From Pedobacter sp014947265 (lineage in GTDB: Bacteria > Bacteroidota > Bacteroidia > Sphingobacteriales > Sphingobacteriaceae), in the NCBI RefSeq assembly GCF_014947265.1, contig NZ_JADCNK010000007.1, positions 62,001-126,000 of the forward strand: 64,000 nucleotides of DNA, read 5' to 3'. This document shows, in pieces, positions 9,655-19,082 of this stretch (the first letter of the stretch is position 1; each line of letters opens with the position of its first letter). The position numbers and the translations under genes are program-made. The notes under the pieces were generated by a model. It was not told the origin of the DNA. It worked only from the letters and a program-made list of their open reading frames with translations, and searched no databases.

Positions 9655-10389
9655 ATGATTATTCAAGAGATACAAGATGCGAGTGCCGAAATGTGGCGTA
9701 AATCCCTGCCCCATATTTCAATTGATAGTGTGGTGTTTGGCTTTCGCGATAACAGCTTAAAAGTACTGTTGCTGAAAATGAAAAATGAAGACAACTGGAT
9801 CCTGCCGGGAGGTTATGTGAACAAAGATGAATCTATCGATGATGCAGCAAAGCGGATCTTGTTCGAGCGGAGTGGAGCGGATAAAATCTTTCTGAATAAT
9901 TTTGGTGTGTTTGGCGATCTTAACCGCTCGGAAGGCTATTTTGAAAGCTATCCGGATGATCTATGGCACAAGCAACGTTTTATCACCATCGGCTATTACG
10001 CCCTGGTGGATTATACACAGGTAACTCCTGTTGCAGATAATTTTTCTGACAAATGTGAGTGGATCCCGGTTGATAAACTACCTAATATGGTGATGGATCA
10101 TGCAGTAATTTTACAAAAAGCGTTAAGTACGTTAAGGGAACACATCAGCTACAAACCTATCGGCTATAACCTGCTTCCCAAAACCTTTACCATGCCAGAG
10201 CTACAATCGTTATATGAAACCATACTTGGACAAAAGTTGAACCGGGGAAACTTCTACAGAAAAATGATGCGTTACAATATCCTGATCAAACTTGACGAAC
10301 CCAGAAAAGGTGGAGCACATAAGGCTCCGAACCTCTATAGGTTTGATGAGCAAAATTATGAGAAAGCAATAAACGAATTTAGGTTTTAG
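9655..10389 (+). CDS. Nudix-domain transcriptional regulator (NrtR/AraR-like), catalytic box degenerate
   Basis: The 244-residue protein (start ATG 9655; an upstream in-frame TTG at 9568 would lie inside the operator) has an N-terminal Nudix fold and a C-terminal winged-helix segment (KTFTMPELQSLYETILGQKLNRGNFYRK region) typical of NrtR-type regulators. The Nudix signature reads GGYVNKDES...KRILFERSG: the REUxEE catalytic core is R-I-L-F-E-R, so two metal-binding glutamates are replaced. That argues for a sensor rather than a hydrolase. In Bacteroides a relative (AraR) controls arabinose use, so a sugar or sugar-phosphate ligand is plausible. It sits between the two halves of the glycan locus and is divergent from the TonB/GH3 operon. 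Confidence 0.85.
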   Translation: MIIQEIQDASAEMWRKSLPHISIDSVVFGFRDNSLKVLLLKMKNEDNWILPGGYVNKDESIDDAAKRILFERSGADKIFLNNFGVFGDLNRSEGYFESYPDDLWHKQRFITIGYYALVDYTQVTPVADNFSDKCEWIPVDKLPNMVMDHAVILQKALSTLREHISYKPIGYNLLPKTFTMPELQSLYETILGQKLNRGNFYRKMMRYNILIKLDEPRKGGAHKAPNLYRFDEQNYEKAINEFRF

Positions 10390-10522
10390 TCTGACTAATA
10401 AAGTTGAATTAAAGCAACCATTAATTATTTTTTGTAATAATTTTGAAATTTACAGCTGATGGGTCCAGACAGAGTCGACAAAAAGCTTTTTCCGGAATCG
10501 GCAACCCAAAACAATGAAATTA

Positions 10523-10552
10523 TAAAAAAAGCGCCAGAATGTATCTGGCGCT
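10523..10552 (-). terminator. Rho-independent terminator of the SusCD operon
   Basis: AGCGCCAGA (10530-10538) pairs perfectly with TCTGGCGCT (10544-10552). Read on the minus strand, the stem is followed by seven Ts (10524-10530). It lies 12 bp past the stop of the DUF4998-like gene. Confidence 0.88.
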
Positions 10553-10564
10553 CACGAAAACTAC

Positions 10565-11788
10565 CTAATTAGTTTTGGGCAAATATTTCAGGCGAACCTG
10601 ACTAATTCTCCAGAATGTACCATCTCCAGCGCCTTTATTTGGAACATTGCCAACGAAACCAAGCGACACTTTCTTTTCGGTAGTCAATGTAAAAGTAATC
10701 TTATATGTACCTTTTGCATTAGTCTTGGCGTAGGCCAATGAAGATGTGATGTTGCCTGTATTAGGTATGCCATCTCCGTCGGCTGCCACGGTGTAGAAGT
10801 CTCCCCCTGCGGTACAATCGGGGATATCCATTTCGAAGGTGTACAACCCGGCCGGTAAAACAGGACTTTGATAAATTTTACCATCAGTAATTGTAACCAT
10901 ATTATCTGCTGACCATCCCGCTTCCATAGCAAGTTGAGGGCCGCCAAACCAGGCATCTACCCCACCATAAAATACGCCTGCTGCCTGCCTGAAATTTCGC
11001 ACAGCATCGTTGGTTGTCCAACCAGTTGGGATTCCCCATCTGTCTCCCTTCACACTGGTAGTAAAGGGTATCCTGGTGTTTGATAGATACTGAGCAGTAA
11101 CATCCTTTAAAACACCAACCTGAACAAATTCCGTATAAAAAGTATCTATACTTGATTTAGTGGGCAGGTACAAGGTCCTGGTGCTAATTGTAGAGGCCGT
11201 GCCTGCGAGATCATTCAACACGGTACGTTCGCTTGCTATAGGTACCCTGACAGTTTTTAATCCGGTTGTCGAATTGTACCTGATTTCAGTAGCGAAAGGT
11301 CCGGCCGAAGGATCAATGGTTAGCCAATCAATGGCAGTTTCGCCATTGGCCTGGGTTGCGCTGCCAATTACACGATTGGTTAATGAAGCAGCATAACGTG
11401 GGCCATAAACCCGCCCTACGGCATTAACAGCAATAGAACGGTTCCCTGCAGCATCAAAAGTGTACACTAAAAAGCTGCGTACCCCTTCTTCAACATTAAA
11501 AATCTGACTGAATTTTCGGGGATCTGTATTCATATTTACCGAATACTCGATCGAATCTTTTTGATCATTCCAGAGGATTTTAATCCTGTTGATTTTCGGA
11601 TCGGCTTTTAAAAGGCCGGTCAACTGTACACGATTGTTACCTGGGTTAATTTTAACAGAATCCAATTTACCCGAGTAAAGGATATCTCCTCCATCCAGGT
11701 ATTTTTTATAATCATCCGGCTTAGAGCAACCAAACAGCACTACTGCTGCAAGGGAAACAAGGACGGTTTTCTTTATTTTGTATTTCAT
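10565..11788 (-). CDS. DUF4998-like surface lipoprotein
   Basis: A 407-residue predicted lipoprotein. I chose the start at 11788 because it gives a clean lipoprotein signal with Cys21 (LFGCSK) and clears the neighbouring gene; a start 16 codons upstream would overlap it. Residues about 25-220 resemble DUF4998 (YSGKLDSVKINPGNNRVQLTG and a GNRSIAV strand). The C-terminal 160 residues form an all-beta module (GIPTGWTTNDAVRNF..., FEMDIPDCTAGG) that could bind carbohydrate. Such proteins accompany SusCD pairs and are thought to be surface glycan-binding accessories. It is the fourth and last gene of the susC operon and ends at a strong terminator. The ligand is unknown. Confidence 0.75.
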   Translation of the reverse strand: MKYKIKKTVLVSLAAVVLFGCSKPDDYKKYLDGGDILYSGKLDSVKINPGNNRVQLTGLLKADPKINRIKILWNDQKDSIEYSVNMNTDPRKFSQIFNVEEGVRSFLVYTFDAAGNRSIAVNAVGRVYGPRYAASLTNRVIGSATQANGETAIDWLTIDPSAGPFATEIRYNSTTGLKTVRVPIASERTVLNDLAGTASTISTRTLYLPTKSSIDTFYTEFVQVGVLKDVTAQYLSNTRIPFTTSVKGDRWGIPTGWTTNDAVRNFRQAAGVFYGGVDAWFGGPQLAMEAGWSADNMVTITDGKIYQSPVLPAGLYTFEMDIPDCTAGGDFYTVAADGDGIPNTGNITSSLAYAKTNAKGTYKITFTLTTEKKVSLGFVGNVPNKGAGDGTFWRISQVRLKYLPKTN

Positions 11789-11819
11789 CTCCTTAGTTCT
11801 AAATAATGAATCAAATTGT

Positions 11820-13022
11820 TTACTGTACCGAGCCATAAACCTCTATTTCATTGATACTTTGCGCGGTTCCGCCTGCCCAATTTTCCAGGCATCTGATCCT
11901 CAGATAGCGCACTTTAGGAGCAGCGAGATCAATGTCCCAGCTAAAACCAGCTGCTGCAGTGGCCTGATCTTCTGCATTATCGTTCCCATAAGGCAATCCA
12001 GAAGGTTTTTTAACCTCGTATCTACCCAGCAGAATCCAGCTTGAGTCTAAAGCTCCATTTAGATTTGGGCTACTGGAACCATAGATTTCGAACCTTTTCA
12101 TCGTAGAGAGATAATAATATCTTATTCCTTCAGGGAAAGGGCGAATCCAGACCCGGCTTAATTTCGCAGAAACGCCAGTATCAAAACTGACCATATGCGG
12201 CCCATTACCACCATTGATCTGATGGGTAAAACTTGTATAAGGCCATCCGAGTCTGCCATCCCAGGCATAATTCAGCGCAGCACCGTTGGTAACCTGAGGA
12301 GCGTCGCCAGGTAATACCAAAGCCCGGAAAAGTGATGGATCAAGCTTGGCTTCAAATATTGGATTTATTGTTTTGTAAAGCGTGTCTGAGCTGTTTCCCC
12401 ATTTGTCTTTAACAAAAATTGCCAATTCCTGCTTTGTTGTACTCAGTCCCCTGATTTTCGATAAAATTGAGTCAGTACGGGTAAATATGCTCCTAAAATT
12501 ATCGACTTCAAATTGCTTAAAAACATTCATCTTCATTACAATTATGGAAATATTATCCCGTGTTGGATTTGTAGCCGCCAGATTATATCCACCAAAAGCA
12601 TCGATAACCTGAATGCTTTTAAATGCTTTAAGAAATGGGGCTTCCAGGGGTTTCACTTTTACCATAGTTGGTTGCGAAAGTACTTCGCTCCTGCTTACAG
12701 AATACAGTGATACCTGATGCTCCAGTGTATCGGCAAATCCTTCAACTACAACAGTATCTTTATAAAAGGAGGATTTGGCCTCAAAATTAGTTCCATTAGC
12801 CAGTTTAAAAACTGCTTTTACATACAATAAATTCTTATCGTTTGGTAACTTGTAGGTAATTCTGGCTTTACCGCTCAGATTCTCAACACGGATATTACTT
12901 ACCATTTGCGGAACAGTTCCGTCATGCTCTGTTGGACCACCAAGTTCTTCCTCTTTACAGGAAAACAGGGCAAATACCAATGTGAACAGCAGTAAGTAAT
13001 TTATTATTTTCTTTAATTTCAT
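11820..13022 (-). CDS. DUF4959/DUF5000-like surface lipoprotein with discoidin-type C-terminus
   Basis: A 400-residue lipoprotein (start at 13022 gives signal MKLKKIINYLLLF... with Cys22 in LFSCKE; ten more codons upstream would overlap susD). The N-terminal half matches the Fn3-like DUF4959/DUF5126 pattern (GTVPQMVSNIRVENLSGKAR). The C-terminal 150 residues resemble the F5/8 type C fold of DUF5000: WDGRLGWPYTSF, KLSRVWIRP, FEIYGSS and a final YLRIRCLENW...INEIEVYG. These modules typically bind sugar at the cell surface. It lies 23 bp after susD and 31 bp before the DUF4998-like gene, so it is part of the SusCD operon. Confidence 0.8.
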   Translation of the reverse strand: MKLKKIINYLLLFTLVFALFSCKEEELGGPTEHDGTVPQMVSNIRVENLSGKARITYKLPNDKNLLYVKAVFKLANGTNFEAKSSFYKDTVVVEGFADTLEHQVSLYSVSRSEVLSQPTMVKVKPLEAPFLKAFKSIQVIDAFGGYNLAATNPTRDNISIIVMKMNVFKQFEVDNFRSIFTRTDSILSKIRGLSTTKQELAIFVKDKWGNSSDTLYKTINPIFEAKLDPSLFRALVLPGDAPQVTNGAALNYAWDGRLGWPYTSFTHQINGGNGPHMVSFDTGVSAKLSRVWIRPFPEGIRYYYLSTMKRFEIYGSSSPNLNGALDSSWILLGRYEVKKPSGLPYGNDNAEDQATAAAGFSWDIDLAAPKVRYLRIRCLENWAGGTAQSINEIEVYGSVQ

Positions 13023-13045
13023 GATTTTTATCTTTAAAATAAATA

Positions 13046-14992
13046 CTACCATCCAGGGTTCTCTACAAGTTTGGGGTTCTTTCTGATTTCATTGTCTCCA
13101 ACCGGCCAAAAATAATCTCTCGGCGCTATAAATGTTTGGCTGAAAATAGTTCGTTCGATATTATAACTCTCGGTTGTCTTACCCGAAATACTTAGTCCCG
13201 TGATATCCTTATTGAGTTCCTCGCCAGATAGTTTCCATCTGCGGAGATCCCAGAATCGTTGACCTTCGAATGCCAGTTCGATCAGGCGTTCTCTGCGAAT
13301 AATATCCCGAAGGCCAGTCTGGCTGGTATACTTAGATGGACTCTTGGAATAATTTGTCCATGATTCTACAACACCTTTTAATCCGGCCCTGGTTCTCACG
13401 CGGTCTACATAGCTGATTGCAGTAACGGAACCGGGTTCCACTTCATTTAAAGCTTCAGCGTACATCAAATAAAGATCAGCCAGTCTTATTTCCGGCCAGG
13501 GATAGCTCTTCCAGCTTGGGGCATTGCTGGTATTCGTAGTGGACTCCCAATGAACAAGTTTTTTAATAAAATAACCCGTCTCATTCCAATTGGTAAAATG
13601 ACCAAATCCAGATCGCTCTGCATTTTTTGACTGGACGAATACTGAGTTTACGTCGCTACTTGTGCTGGTCGCATCCTTCATATACCATTTACTTCCATCG
13701 AAGCCCAGATCAGCATAAAACCTTGGCTCACGGTCGTAATTAAGTCTTGCCGTTGCAAATCCAGGTTCAATTGTAAAACGCTCTGAGGTAGTGGCTACCC
13801 TGGTTTGCATATAATTACCAAAATCCAGTGTTTTATCTTCTTCAATAGGTACACCGTTTTTGCTGTAGAACATTTTCGCAATTTTCAACGGAGCTCCCCA
13901 AACACCTTGTAACTGGAATCTATCCACATTTGCGATGCCTGCCATTGGTGGCATACAAAGGGCCTCATTCACAAAATAACTGTTTGAAAGTGCCCAAACG
14001 TGTTCAGTACTCCATCTGGTGGTTACCGAATTGCGGATGTTCAATTGAGTTTTTGTTTCTGCGCTTAAGCCATATGAATCGTTAGTATAAGTGTAAAGGG
14101 CACTGCCATTTAACTCCGCAGACTCTATTGCCGCTTTGGCTGCATCCCTTGCCTTTTCCCATTTTTTAAGATCGAACACCGGATTGAAAAATGTTGTATT
14201 TTCTTTATCCTTAAAGCCAGCATAATCCGAATTCCCATTAAATAGCGGACTTGCAGCCATCAAAAGGAGTTTTGCCTTGACAGCAAGCGCAATTGGTTTG
14301 GTTATTCTACCCAGTTCTTTATTCTCATCAGAAATCCGTTGTGGCAGCTTTTCAGCCGCCGCATCCAAAAGTGCCGAGAGATAATTTACAGTCTCATCTA
14401 TTGGGGCACGTTTATAATAAAGCCCTTCAGGATCCGAGGATTCGGGTGCATTTACATCAATAAGCGGTATAGGACCATACATCCTCATCAGGTAATAGTG
14501 GTAATAGGCTTTCAAAAACTCTACTTCTCCGATCCATCTTTCCCGTTCAGCTATCCCCAGATCGGGCGCTTTTGTTTCGTCTTTGATATTTTGAAGAAAG
14601 ATGTTACAATGGCGTATGGCCCTGAACATCATGAGGTAGTTAAATCTTCCGTCTCCTCCTTTTAAGTCTCCACCCCATTCGTTAAATAAGGGCCTGCTTC
14701 TATTCTGCTCCCCCTGGGCAATCTGGAAGGCTGGATGCCAATGTGCCTTGTCTGTTTGGGGCAGCCAGATTTCATCACCCGACATCATTCCGGCATTATA
14801 CCAGCCATCCCCATTTTTGGGTAAGTAAGAATAACAGGTAAAGAGATATTTTTCGGCTTCGATACGAAGTTTGAATGCATTTTCGATCACAGCAACATTG
14901 TCAGGAACTATGTCCAGATACTTTTTGCAGGATGTTATGCTACAAAAGACTGTGAAAACGACAGCTAATGCAATTATTTTTTTCTTATTCAT
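13046..14992 (-). CDS. SusD/RagB family outer-membrane lipoprotein
   Basis: This 648-residue SusD homologue has a lipoprotein signal with Cys22 (SITSCKKYLDIVPD). The family sequence continues with FKLRIEAEKYLFTCYSYLP. Near the C-terminus are LADLYLMYAEALNEV and the RRERLIELAFEGQRFWDLRRW signature shared by nearly all SusD proteins. SusD caps the SusC barrel and captures glycan at the surface. It is 17 bp downstream of susC and 23 bp upstream of the next lipoprotein gene. At 648 residues it is on the long side for SusD, which fits recognition of a larger or branched ligand, but that is inference. Confidence 0.95.
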   Translation of the reverse strand: MNKKKIIALAVVFTVFCSITSCKKYLDIVPDNVAVIENAFKLRIEAEKYLFTCYSYLPKNGDGWYNAGMMSGDEIWLPQTDKAHWHPAFQIAQGEQNRSRPLFNEWGGDLKGGDGRFNYLMMFRAIRHCNIFLQNIKDETKAPDLGIAERERWIGEVEFLKAYYHYYLMRMYGPIPLIDVNAPESSDPEGLYYKRAPIDETVNYLSALLDAAAEKLPQRISDENKELGRITKPIALAVKAKLLLMAASPLFNGNSDYAGFKDKENTTFFNPVFDLKKWEKARDAAKAAIESAELNGSALYTYTNDSYGLSAETKTQLNIRNSVTTRWSTEHVWALSNSYFVNEALCMPPMAGIANVDRFQLQGVWGAPLKIAKMFYSKNGVPIEEDKTLDFGNYMQTRVATTSERFTIEPGFATARLNYDREPRFYADLGFDGSKWYMKDATSTSSDVNSVFVQSKNAERSGFGHFTNWNETGYFIKKLVHWESTTNTSNAPSWKSYPWPEIRLADLYLMYAEALNEVEPGSVTAISYVDRVRTRAGLKGVVESWTNYSKSPSKYTSQTGLRDIIRRERLIELAFEGQRFWDLRRWKLSGEELNKDITGLSISGKTTESYNIERTIFSQTFIAPRDYFWPVGDNEIRKNPKLVENPGW

Positions 14993-15009
14993 TTCCGTTA
15001 GATATTATA

Positions 15010-18000
15010 TTATAAACTCACCTGTAAGCCTAGGTTATAAAGTGATTGGAGTGGATAGTTCATTCCTTTGCCACGCATTTCTGCATCCCACATCTTGAAC
15101 TTACTCAACATGAAAAGATTAGTTGCCGATAAATAAAAGCGGATATTTCTCACATTCAGTTTTTTAATCTCAGAGGTATATCCAAATTCCACATTTTTTA
15201 ACCTAAGGAAATTGCCATTCCTCATCCACCAGGTTGATGTTACATTATTGCTCGGCACCCTCCAAGTGCTTAATCTTGGCCAAAAGGCATAAAGATTAGG
15301 ATTTGTCTCAGTCCAATAATTGTCGGCAACTGCCTTTAGCAAACCTGTCTGATAACCACCACTTTGATAAAATGGCTGAACTTGTTCCGAGTCTATGAAA
15401 AACGAAAAGCGGGCCGATCCCTGGAAATAAAAACTAAAATCAAATTTCTTATACCTAAAGCTTGATCCGAAACCATAAGTAATTTCTGGTTCTGTAGGGT
15501 AACCAAGAGCAACCTGATCATCTGTGTTGATGACCCCATCGCCATTTATATCCCTGTATTTAATATCACCTGCCCTGAGACCACGATCGCCAAACTGAAC
15601 GGGTGAATTGGCAACTTCTTCATCATCAACAAACAACCGTTCAGCAATATATCCATAGGCTTGATTAAATGCTGTTCCTTTTCTCGATAGGTAAGATAGT
15701 GATGCGGGGTAAGGAAGTTCATCAACTCTACCTATCTTAGTTGTAGCATAAGTAAAAGTTCCCCTGGCATTGATCGAAAAATCACGGGAAATATTTGCCC
15801 GATAGCTTCCAGACATATCTACACCTTTGGATGTACCTTCTCCGAAATTAGAAAAAGTTGTTGCCATTAAGCCCGCTGCATTATCAATATTTGCTGCAGG
15901 TTGCAAGATGTTAGTTCGTTTTTGCTTGTAAACATCCACAACTACATCAATTCCTTTTCCTACTGTCAAATCCATCCCAATATTTAATTGCGTTGACCTC
16001 TCCCAAGAAATATCAGCATTTGCATATCTGGATATGGAAACACCAGGACGGCTATATAATGCAGCTCCGTCATTTCTACCAAAAGAGGCGCCATAACTAT
16101 AGTCGTTTAAACTTACCCGCGACATGTAAAAGAAACGGTCCTCTACTTTTCCAATGGCATCATTTCCTGCGACACCATAGGTAGCCCTAAATTTAAGACT
16201 AGAGATTACACCTCTCAGTGGTTCAAAAAACTTTTCATTCGAAATCCGGTAGCCAATACCGGCAGAGGGAAAGAACCCCCATCGGTTACGCGTATCAAAA
16301 CGCTCAGAGCCATTATAACCGAAGTTAAATTCTGCAAGGTATCTATCGTCATACCCATAAGAAAACCTTCCTGAAACACCTGCGTTTCTCGAAGGTAAAG
16401 ACTGGATCAGCTCGTCAACATTGGCGTTTTCATAATCTGAAAGATAAGAAACAAGCATCCCTCCAACCGCATGTTTATTCTTAAAAGTCCTGTTATAATT
16501 AACCGAACCTTCCAGCCACATCCTTGAGTCAATATCTTTTGCATCCCTGCTAAAATTTAGTACTTCTGTTCCAACGGTACCTATCGAATTTTGTCCACCA
16601 TCATTTAATGCGGTTAAATTATAGGATTGATCCTGGGCATTAATCACTGCAGAATAAAAAAATGGATCGTAATTTCTATTTACCCTGTAAAAGGAAGTCC
16701 TGCGTAAATACCCCATTGCCCGTGCACTTAAGCCCGTTGTTAAAGCAGTCAGATCCTGTTTTAATTCCAGCTGGGGCTGCAGGTTCGAGGTCTTGTAAAC
16801 CTGATATCCTTTTACCATCTCCGCATAAGGATTGGTATACAAGGTAGAACTTAAACTCAAGTCGGTATTGCGTGTTTGAGCAGAACCAAAAAGCGGATGC
16901 TCAATGAAGGGCAATTTGCCTGATGGATACACAGCAGGGAACATAACCGGATTTGCGTTTAACGCATTTCTAAAAGTTTGCTCACCGCCAGAGATACGCC
17001 TTGAACCATCAAACCCACCGATCGGTCCCTGATAGTCATCAAACTGGCCATACATACGAATAACTAATACGGTTGATTTGGTGAGATCAAGATCTATATT
17101 CGTCCGGATTGAATAGTTGTTCAGGCGAATATTATTATTAAAATTATTAATCGGGTTCACTTTTAAATTACCGTTATCCTGGTTTAAGGTACCTGCAATG
17201 TAGTACCTGGCACGGTTAGTACCACCTGATATATTCAGGTTGTAGCCCTGGTTAACCGTTTGCTTTTTGATCAGCTGGTCTAACCAGTTATTATTCGGGT
17301 ACAGATATGTATCTTCACCGGCTGCAGTACTGTTGATTTTATTTTGGGAATAGGGTTCAATTCCATTTGGAGTGCGTGTTATTGAAGCTTCATTCGCCAT
17401 TTTCATATAGGTGATATTGTCTGCAAACTCATAATCCCTGGTATTCCTCGACATTCTATTCTCTACCCTGAAATTAAACTGGGGCTTTCCGTTCACTCCC
17501 ATTTTGGTATTAATAAGGACAACCCCATTTGCCCCCCTTGCACCGTAAACTGACGAGGCCGCAGCATCTTTCAGTACAGAAAAATCCGAGATATCATCTG
17601 GTTGCAGGCGCGCCATATCGGTAGCCGAGGATTCCACTCCATCAATTAAAATGAGTGGATCTCTTTTACCTGAGCCAAACGTAGATAAACCACGGATATA
17701 GAAAGTCGAGTTATCAGTGCCCAATCCTGGCTCGCCACTATTTTGGAAAGCAATCACTCCGGCAATACGCCCGGCAAGGGCATTAGTCAGGTTTGATGAA
17801 GGGGTTTTTAAATCCTTCACATTTACCGTTGTGATCGAACTAACCATACTCGCTTTTTTCTGGGTATTACCAAATCCCGTTACTGCAACTTCCTGTAGCT
17901 CTGTTGTATTACTTTCAAGTCTGATATCTAAAGTGATCACATTGCCTGCATCAATTGATTTTGAAGCAAGGGAGATTTGCCTTGGCTTGAATCCTATACA

Positions 18001-18354
18001 TGTTATGGTGAGCATCGCCGACTTTGAAGCCCTGATTTCGAATCGGCCAAAATTGTCTGTAGCGGTTCCTTGATTCGTAGCCCCTACAATTTTGATTACG
18101 GCGCCCGGGAGTCCACTTGTCGTGTCCCTAACAATACCCTTTACCGTTATTGAATTCTGGGCCATGGCATTAATACTTAAAAAGGCGAGAAAAAGTATGA
18201 CATATTTTGCCAATCCCATACTATTAAAACCGGATTTAATTTTCTTCATTTTTTGCTGTCTGTTCATCACTGGTGATAGCATTATTTTGAAAGACCCGGT
18301 CAATAAATCAGGCAGATTACGAATTTTTGGGCTTAACCCTTGTTTGTTACTCAT
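15010..18354 (-). CDS. SusC/RagA family TonB-linked outer-membrane transporter
   Basis: A 1114-residue SusC. The true signal peptide probably starts at Met36 (18249) or Met30, since MKKIKSGFNSMGLAKYVILF... ends at AMAQ. The longer start adds a polar 35-residue leader. A carboxypeptidase-regulatory domain (ITVKGIVRDTTSGLPGAVI...) leads into the plug with AGRIAGVIAFQNSGEPG and SVLKDAAASSVYGARGANGVVLI. The barrel runs to a terminal SLYNLGLQVSL. There is no STN domain, so FecR-type signalling is not expected. It is the first gene of the SusC-SusD-lipoprotein operon and probably imports a glycan together with SusD. The upstream gap holds repeat motifs that may be regulator sites. Confidence 0.95.
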   Translation of the reverse strand: MSNKQGLSPKIRNLPDLLTGSFKIMLSPVMNRQQKMKKIKSGFNSMGLAKYVILFLAFLSINAMAQNSITVKGIVRDTTSGLPGAVIKIVGATNQGTATDNFGRFEIRASKSAMLTITCIGFKPRQISLASKSIDAGNVITLDIRLESNTTELQEVAVTGFGNTQKKASMVSSITTVNVKDLKTPSSNLTNALAGRIAGVIAFQNSGEPGLGTDNSTFYIRGLSTFGSGKRDPLILIDGVESSATDMARLQPDDISDFSVLKDAAASSVYGARGANGVVLINTKMGVNGKPQFNFRVENRMSRNTRDYEFADNITYMKMANEASITRTPNGIEPYSQNKINSTAAGEDTYLYPNNNWLDQLIKKQTVNQGYNLNISGGTNRARYYIAGTLNQDNGNLKVNPINNFNNNIRLNNYSIRTNIDLDLTKSTVLVIRMYGQFDDYQGPIGGFDGSRRISGGEQTFRNALNANPVMFPAVYPSGKLPFIEHPLFGSAQTRNTDLSLSSTLYTNPYAEMVKGYQVYKTSNLQPQLELKQDLTALTTGLSARAMGYLRRTSFYRVNRNYDPFFYSAVINAQDQSYNLTALNDGGQNSIGTVGTEVLNFSRDAKDIDSRMWLEGSVNYNRTFKNKHAVGGMLVSYLSDYENANVDELIQSLPSRNAGVSGRFSYGYDDRYLAEFNFGYNGSERFDTRNRWGFFPSAGIGYRISNEKFFEPLRGVISSLKFRATYGVAGNDAIGKVEDRFFYMSRVSLNDYSYGASFGRNDGAALYSRPGVSISRYANADISWERSTQLNIGMDLTVGKGIDVVVDVYKQKRTNILQPAANIDNAAGLMATTFSNFGEGTSKGVDMSGSYRANISRDFSINARGTFTYATTKIGRVDELPYPASLSYLSRKGTAFNQAYGYIAERLFVDDEEVANSPVQFGDRGLRAGDIKYRDINGDGVINTDDQVALGYPTEPEITYGFGSSFRYKKFDFSFYFQGSARFSFFIDSEQVQPFYQSGGYQTGLLKAVADNYWTETNPNLYAFWPRLSTWRVPSNNVTSTWWMRNGNFLRLKNVEFGYTSEIKKLNVRNIRFYLSATNLFMLSKFKMWDAEMRGKGMNYPLQSLYNLGLQVSL

Positions 18355-19082
18355 AAAATTATTTGGTTAGTGGTTTTTAGATGGTTTTAAACAGGCATAG
18401 CATTCCCTATTCCTTTTCAAGATTAATTTTAAACGTCAAAATGACATTTATTATAATAAGCAAAGAAATATGGCATAAGACGAAATCTTAAACCATTTCT
18501 GTTTCAACATATTCCTTATCTGAAAATGATAGTGCTGACTTTTAAATAGGTGCTTGCCTATAGAGGATTCGACTTTTGTTCATTTAGTTATATTTGGTTA
18601 ATAGTTAGTTATACTCATTATCACTTCTGAAGATAATAAGCATTTATAAACGTCTGAAAAACGTTTATTAAATGTAAACACAATTGAAACATAATACTGA
18701 CCGTATTTTAACACAAAATAACCGTATTTTAACCCATCTATATAAAATCACATGAAGTTGTTTAGGGTTTCTACACGGTACGACATTTTCTGTGACCGCA
18801 TCTGGAAAAGAAGAGGGCTAACCGTATATAAAAACCAGAATCTTACATACTCATACAGCAGCATGCCTATCTTTCCAATTCCATCTTACAAGACAAGTAG
18901 GCGTAAAAAAGCCATCTGTTGGCTCCCACCCTACAATGCTATATTTCTTTAAAGAAAGAATGATTTATGTAAAAACTTGAACCAGTTGCAGCCACAGATA
19001 TCCGAAATTGTTAAATATTGTCAAGAAAGTTAAAAAGGGTTAATGATTACGCAGACAAAAAAGAAGTCAATAATTTCGGAGT
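18355..19082. other. 728-bp intergenic region upstream of susC
   Basis: No supported gene. The region holds a 7-bp inverted repeat (TAAACGT at 18647-18653 and ACGTTTA at 18661-18667). It also holds a 13-bp direct repeat ACCGTATTTTAAC at 18700-18712 and 18721-18733, exactly 21 bp apart. The rest is AT-rich without clear structure. Confidence 0.5.
18700..18733. promoter_or_regulatory. 13-bp direct repeat at 21-bp spacing, possible regulator site
   Basis: ACCGTATTTTAAC occurs at 18700-18712 and 18721-18733. The 21-bp period equals two helical turns and would place two protein subunits on the same face. The segment TATTTT...AAAATA between them is also symmetric. It is about 350 bp from the susC start and 350 bp from the gene at 19083, so which gene it serves is open. 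Confidence 0.4.

Noticed and set aside
18752..18952. 66-codon plus-strand frame between susC and the barrel gene
   Set aside because: Composition is not protein-like, there is no signal or family motif, and it lies in a region of regulatory repeats.
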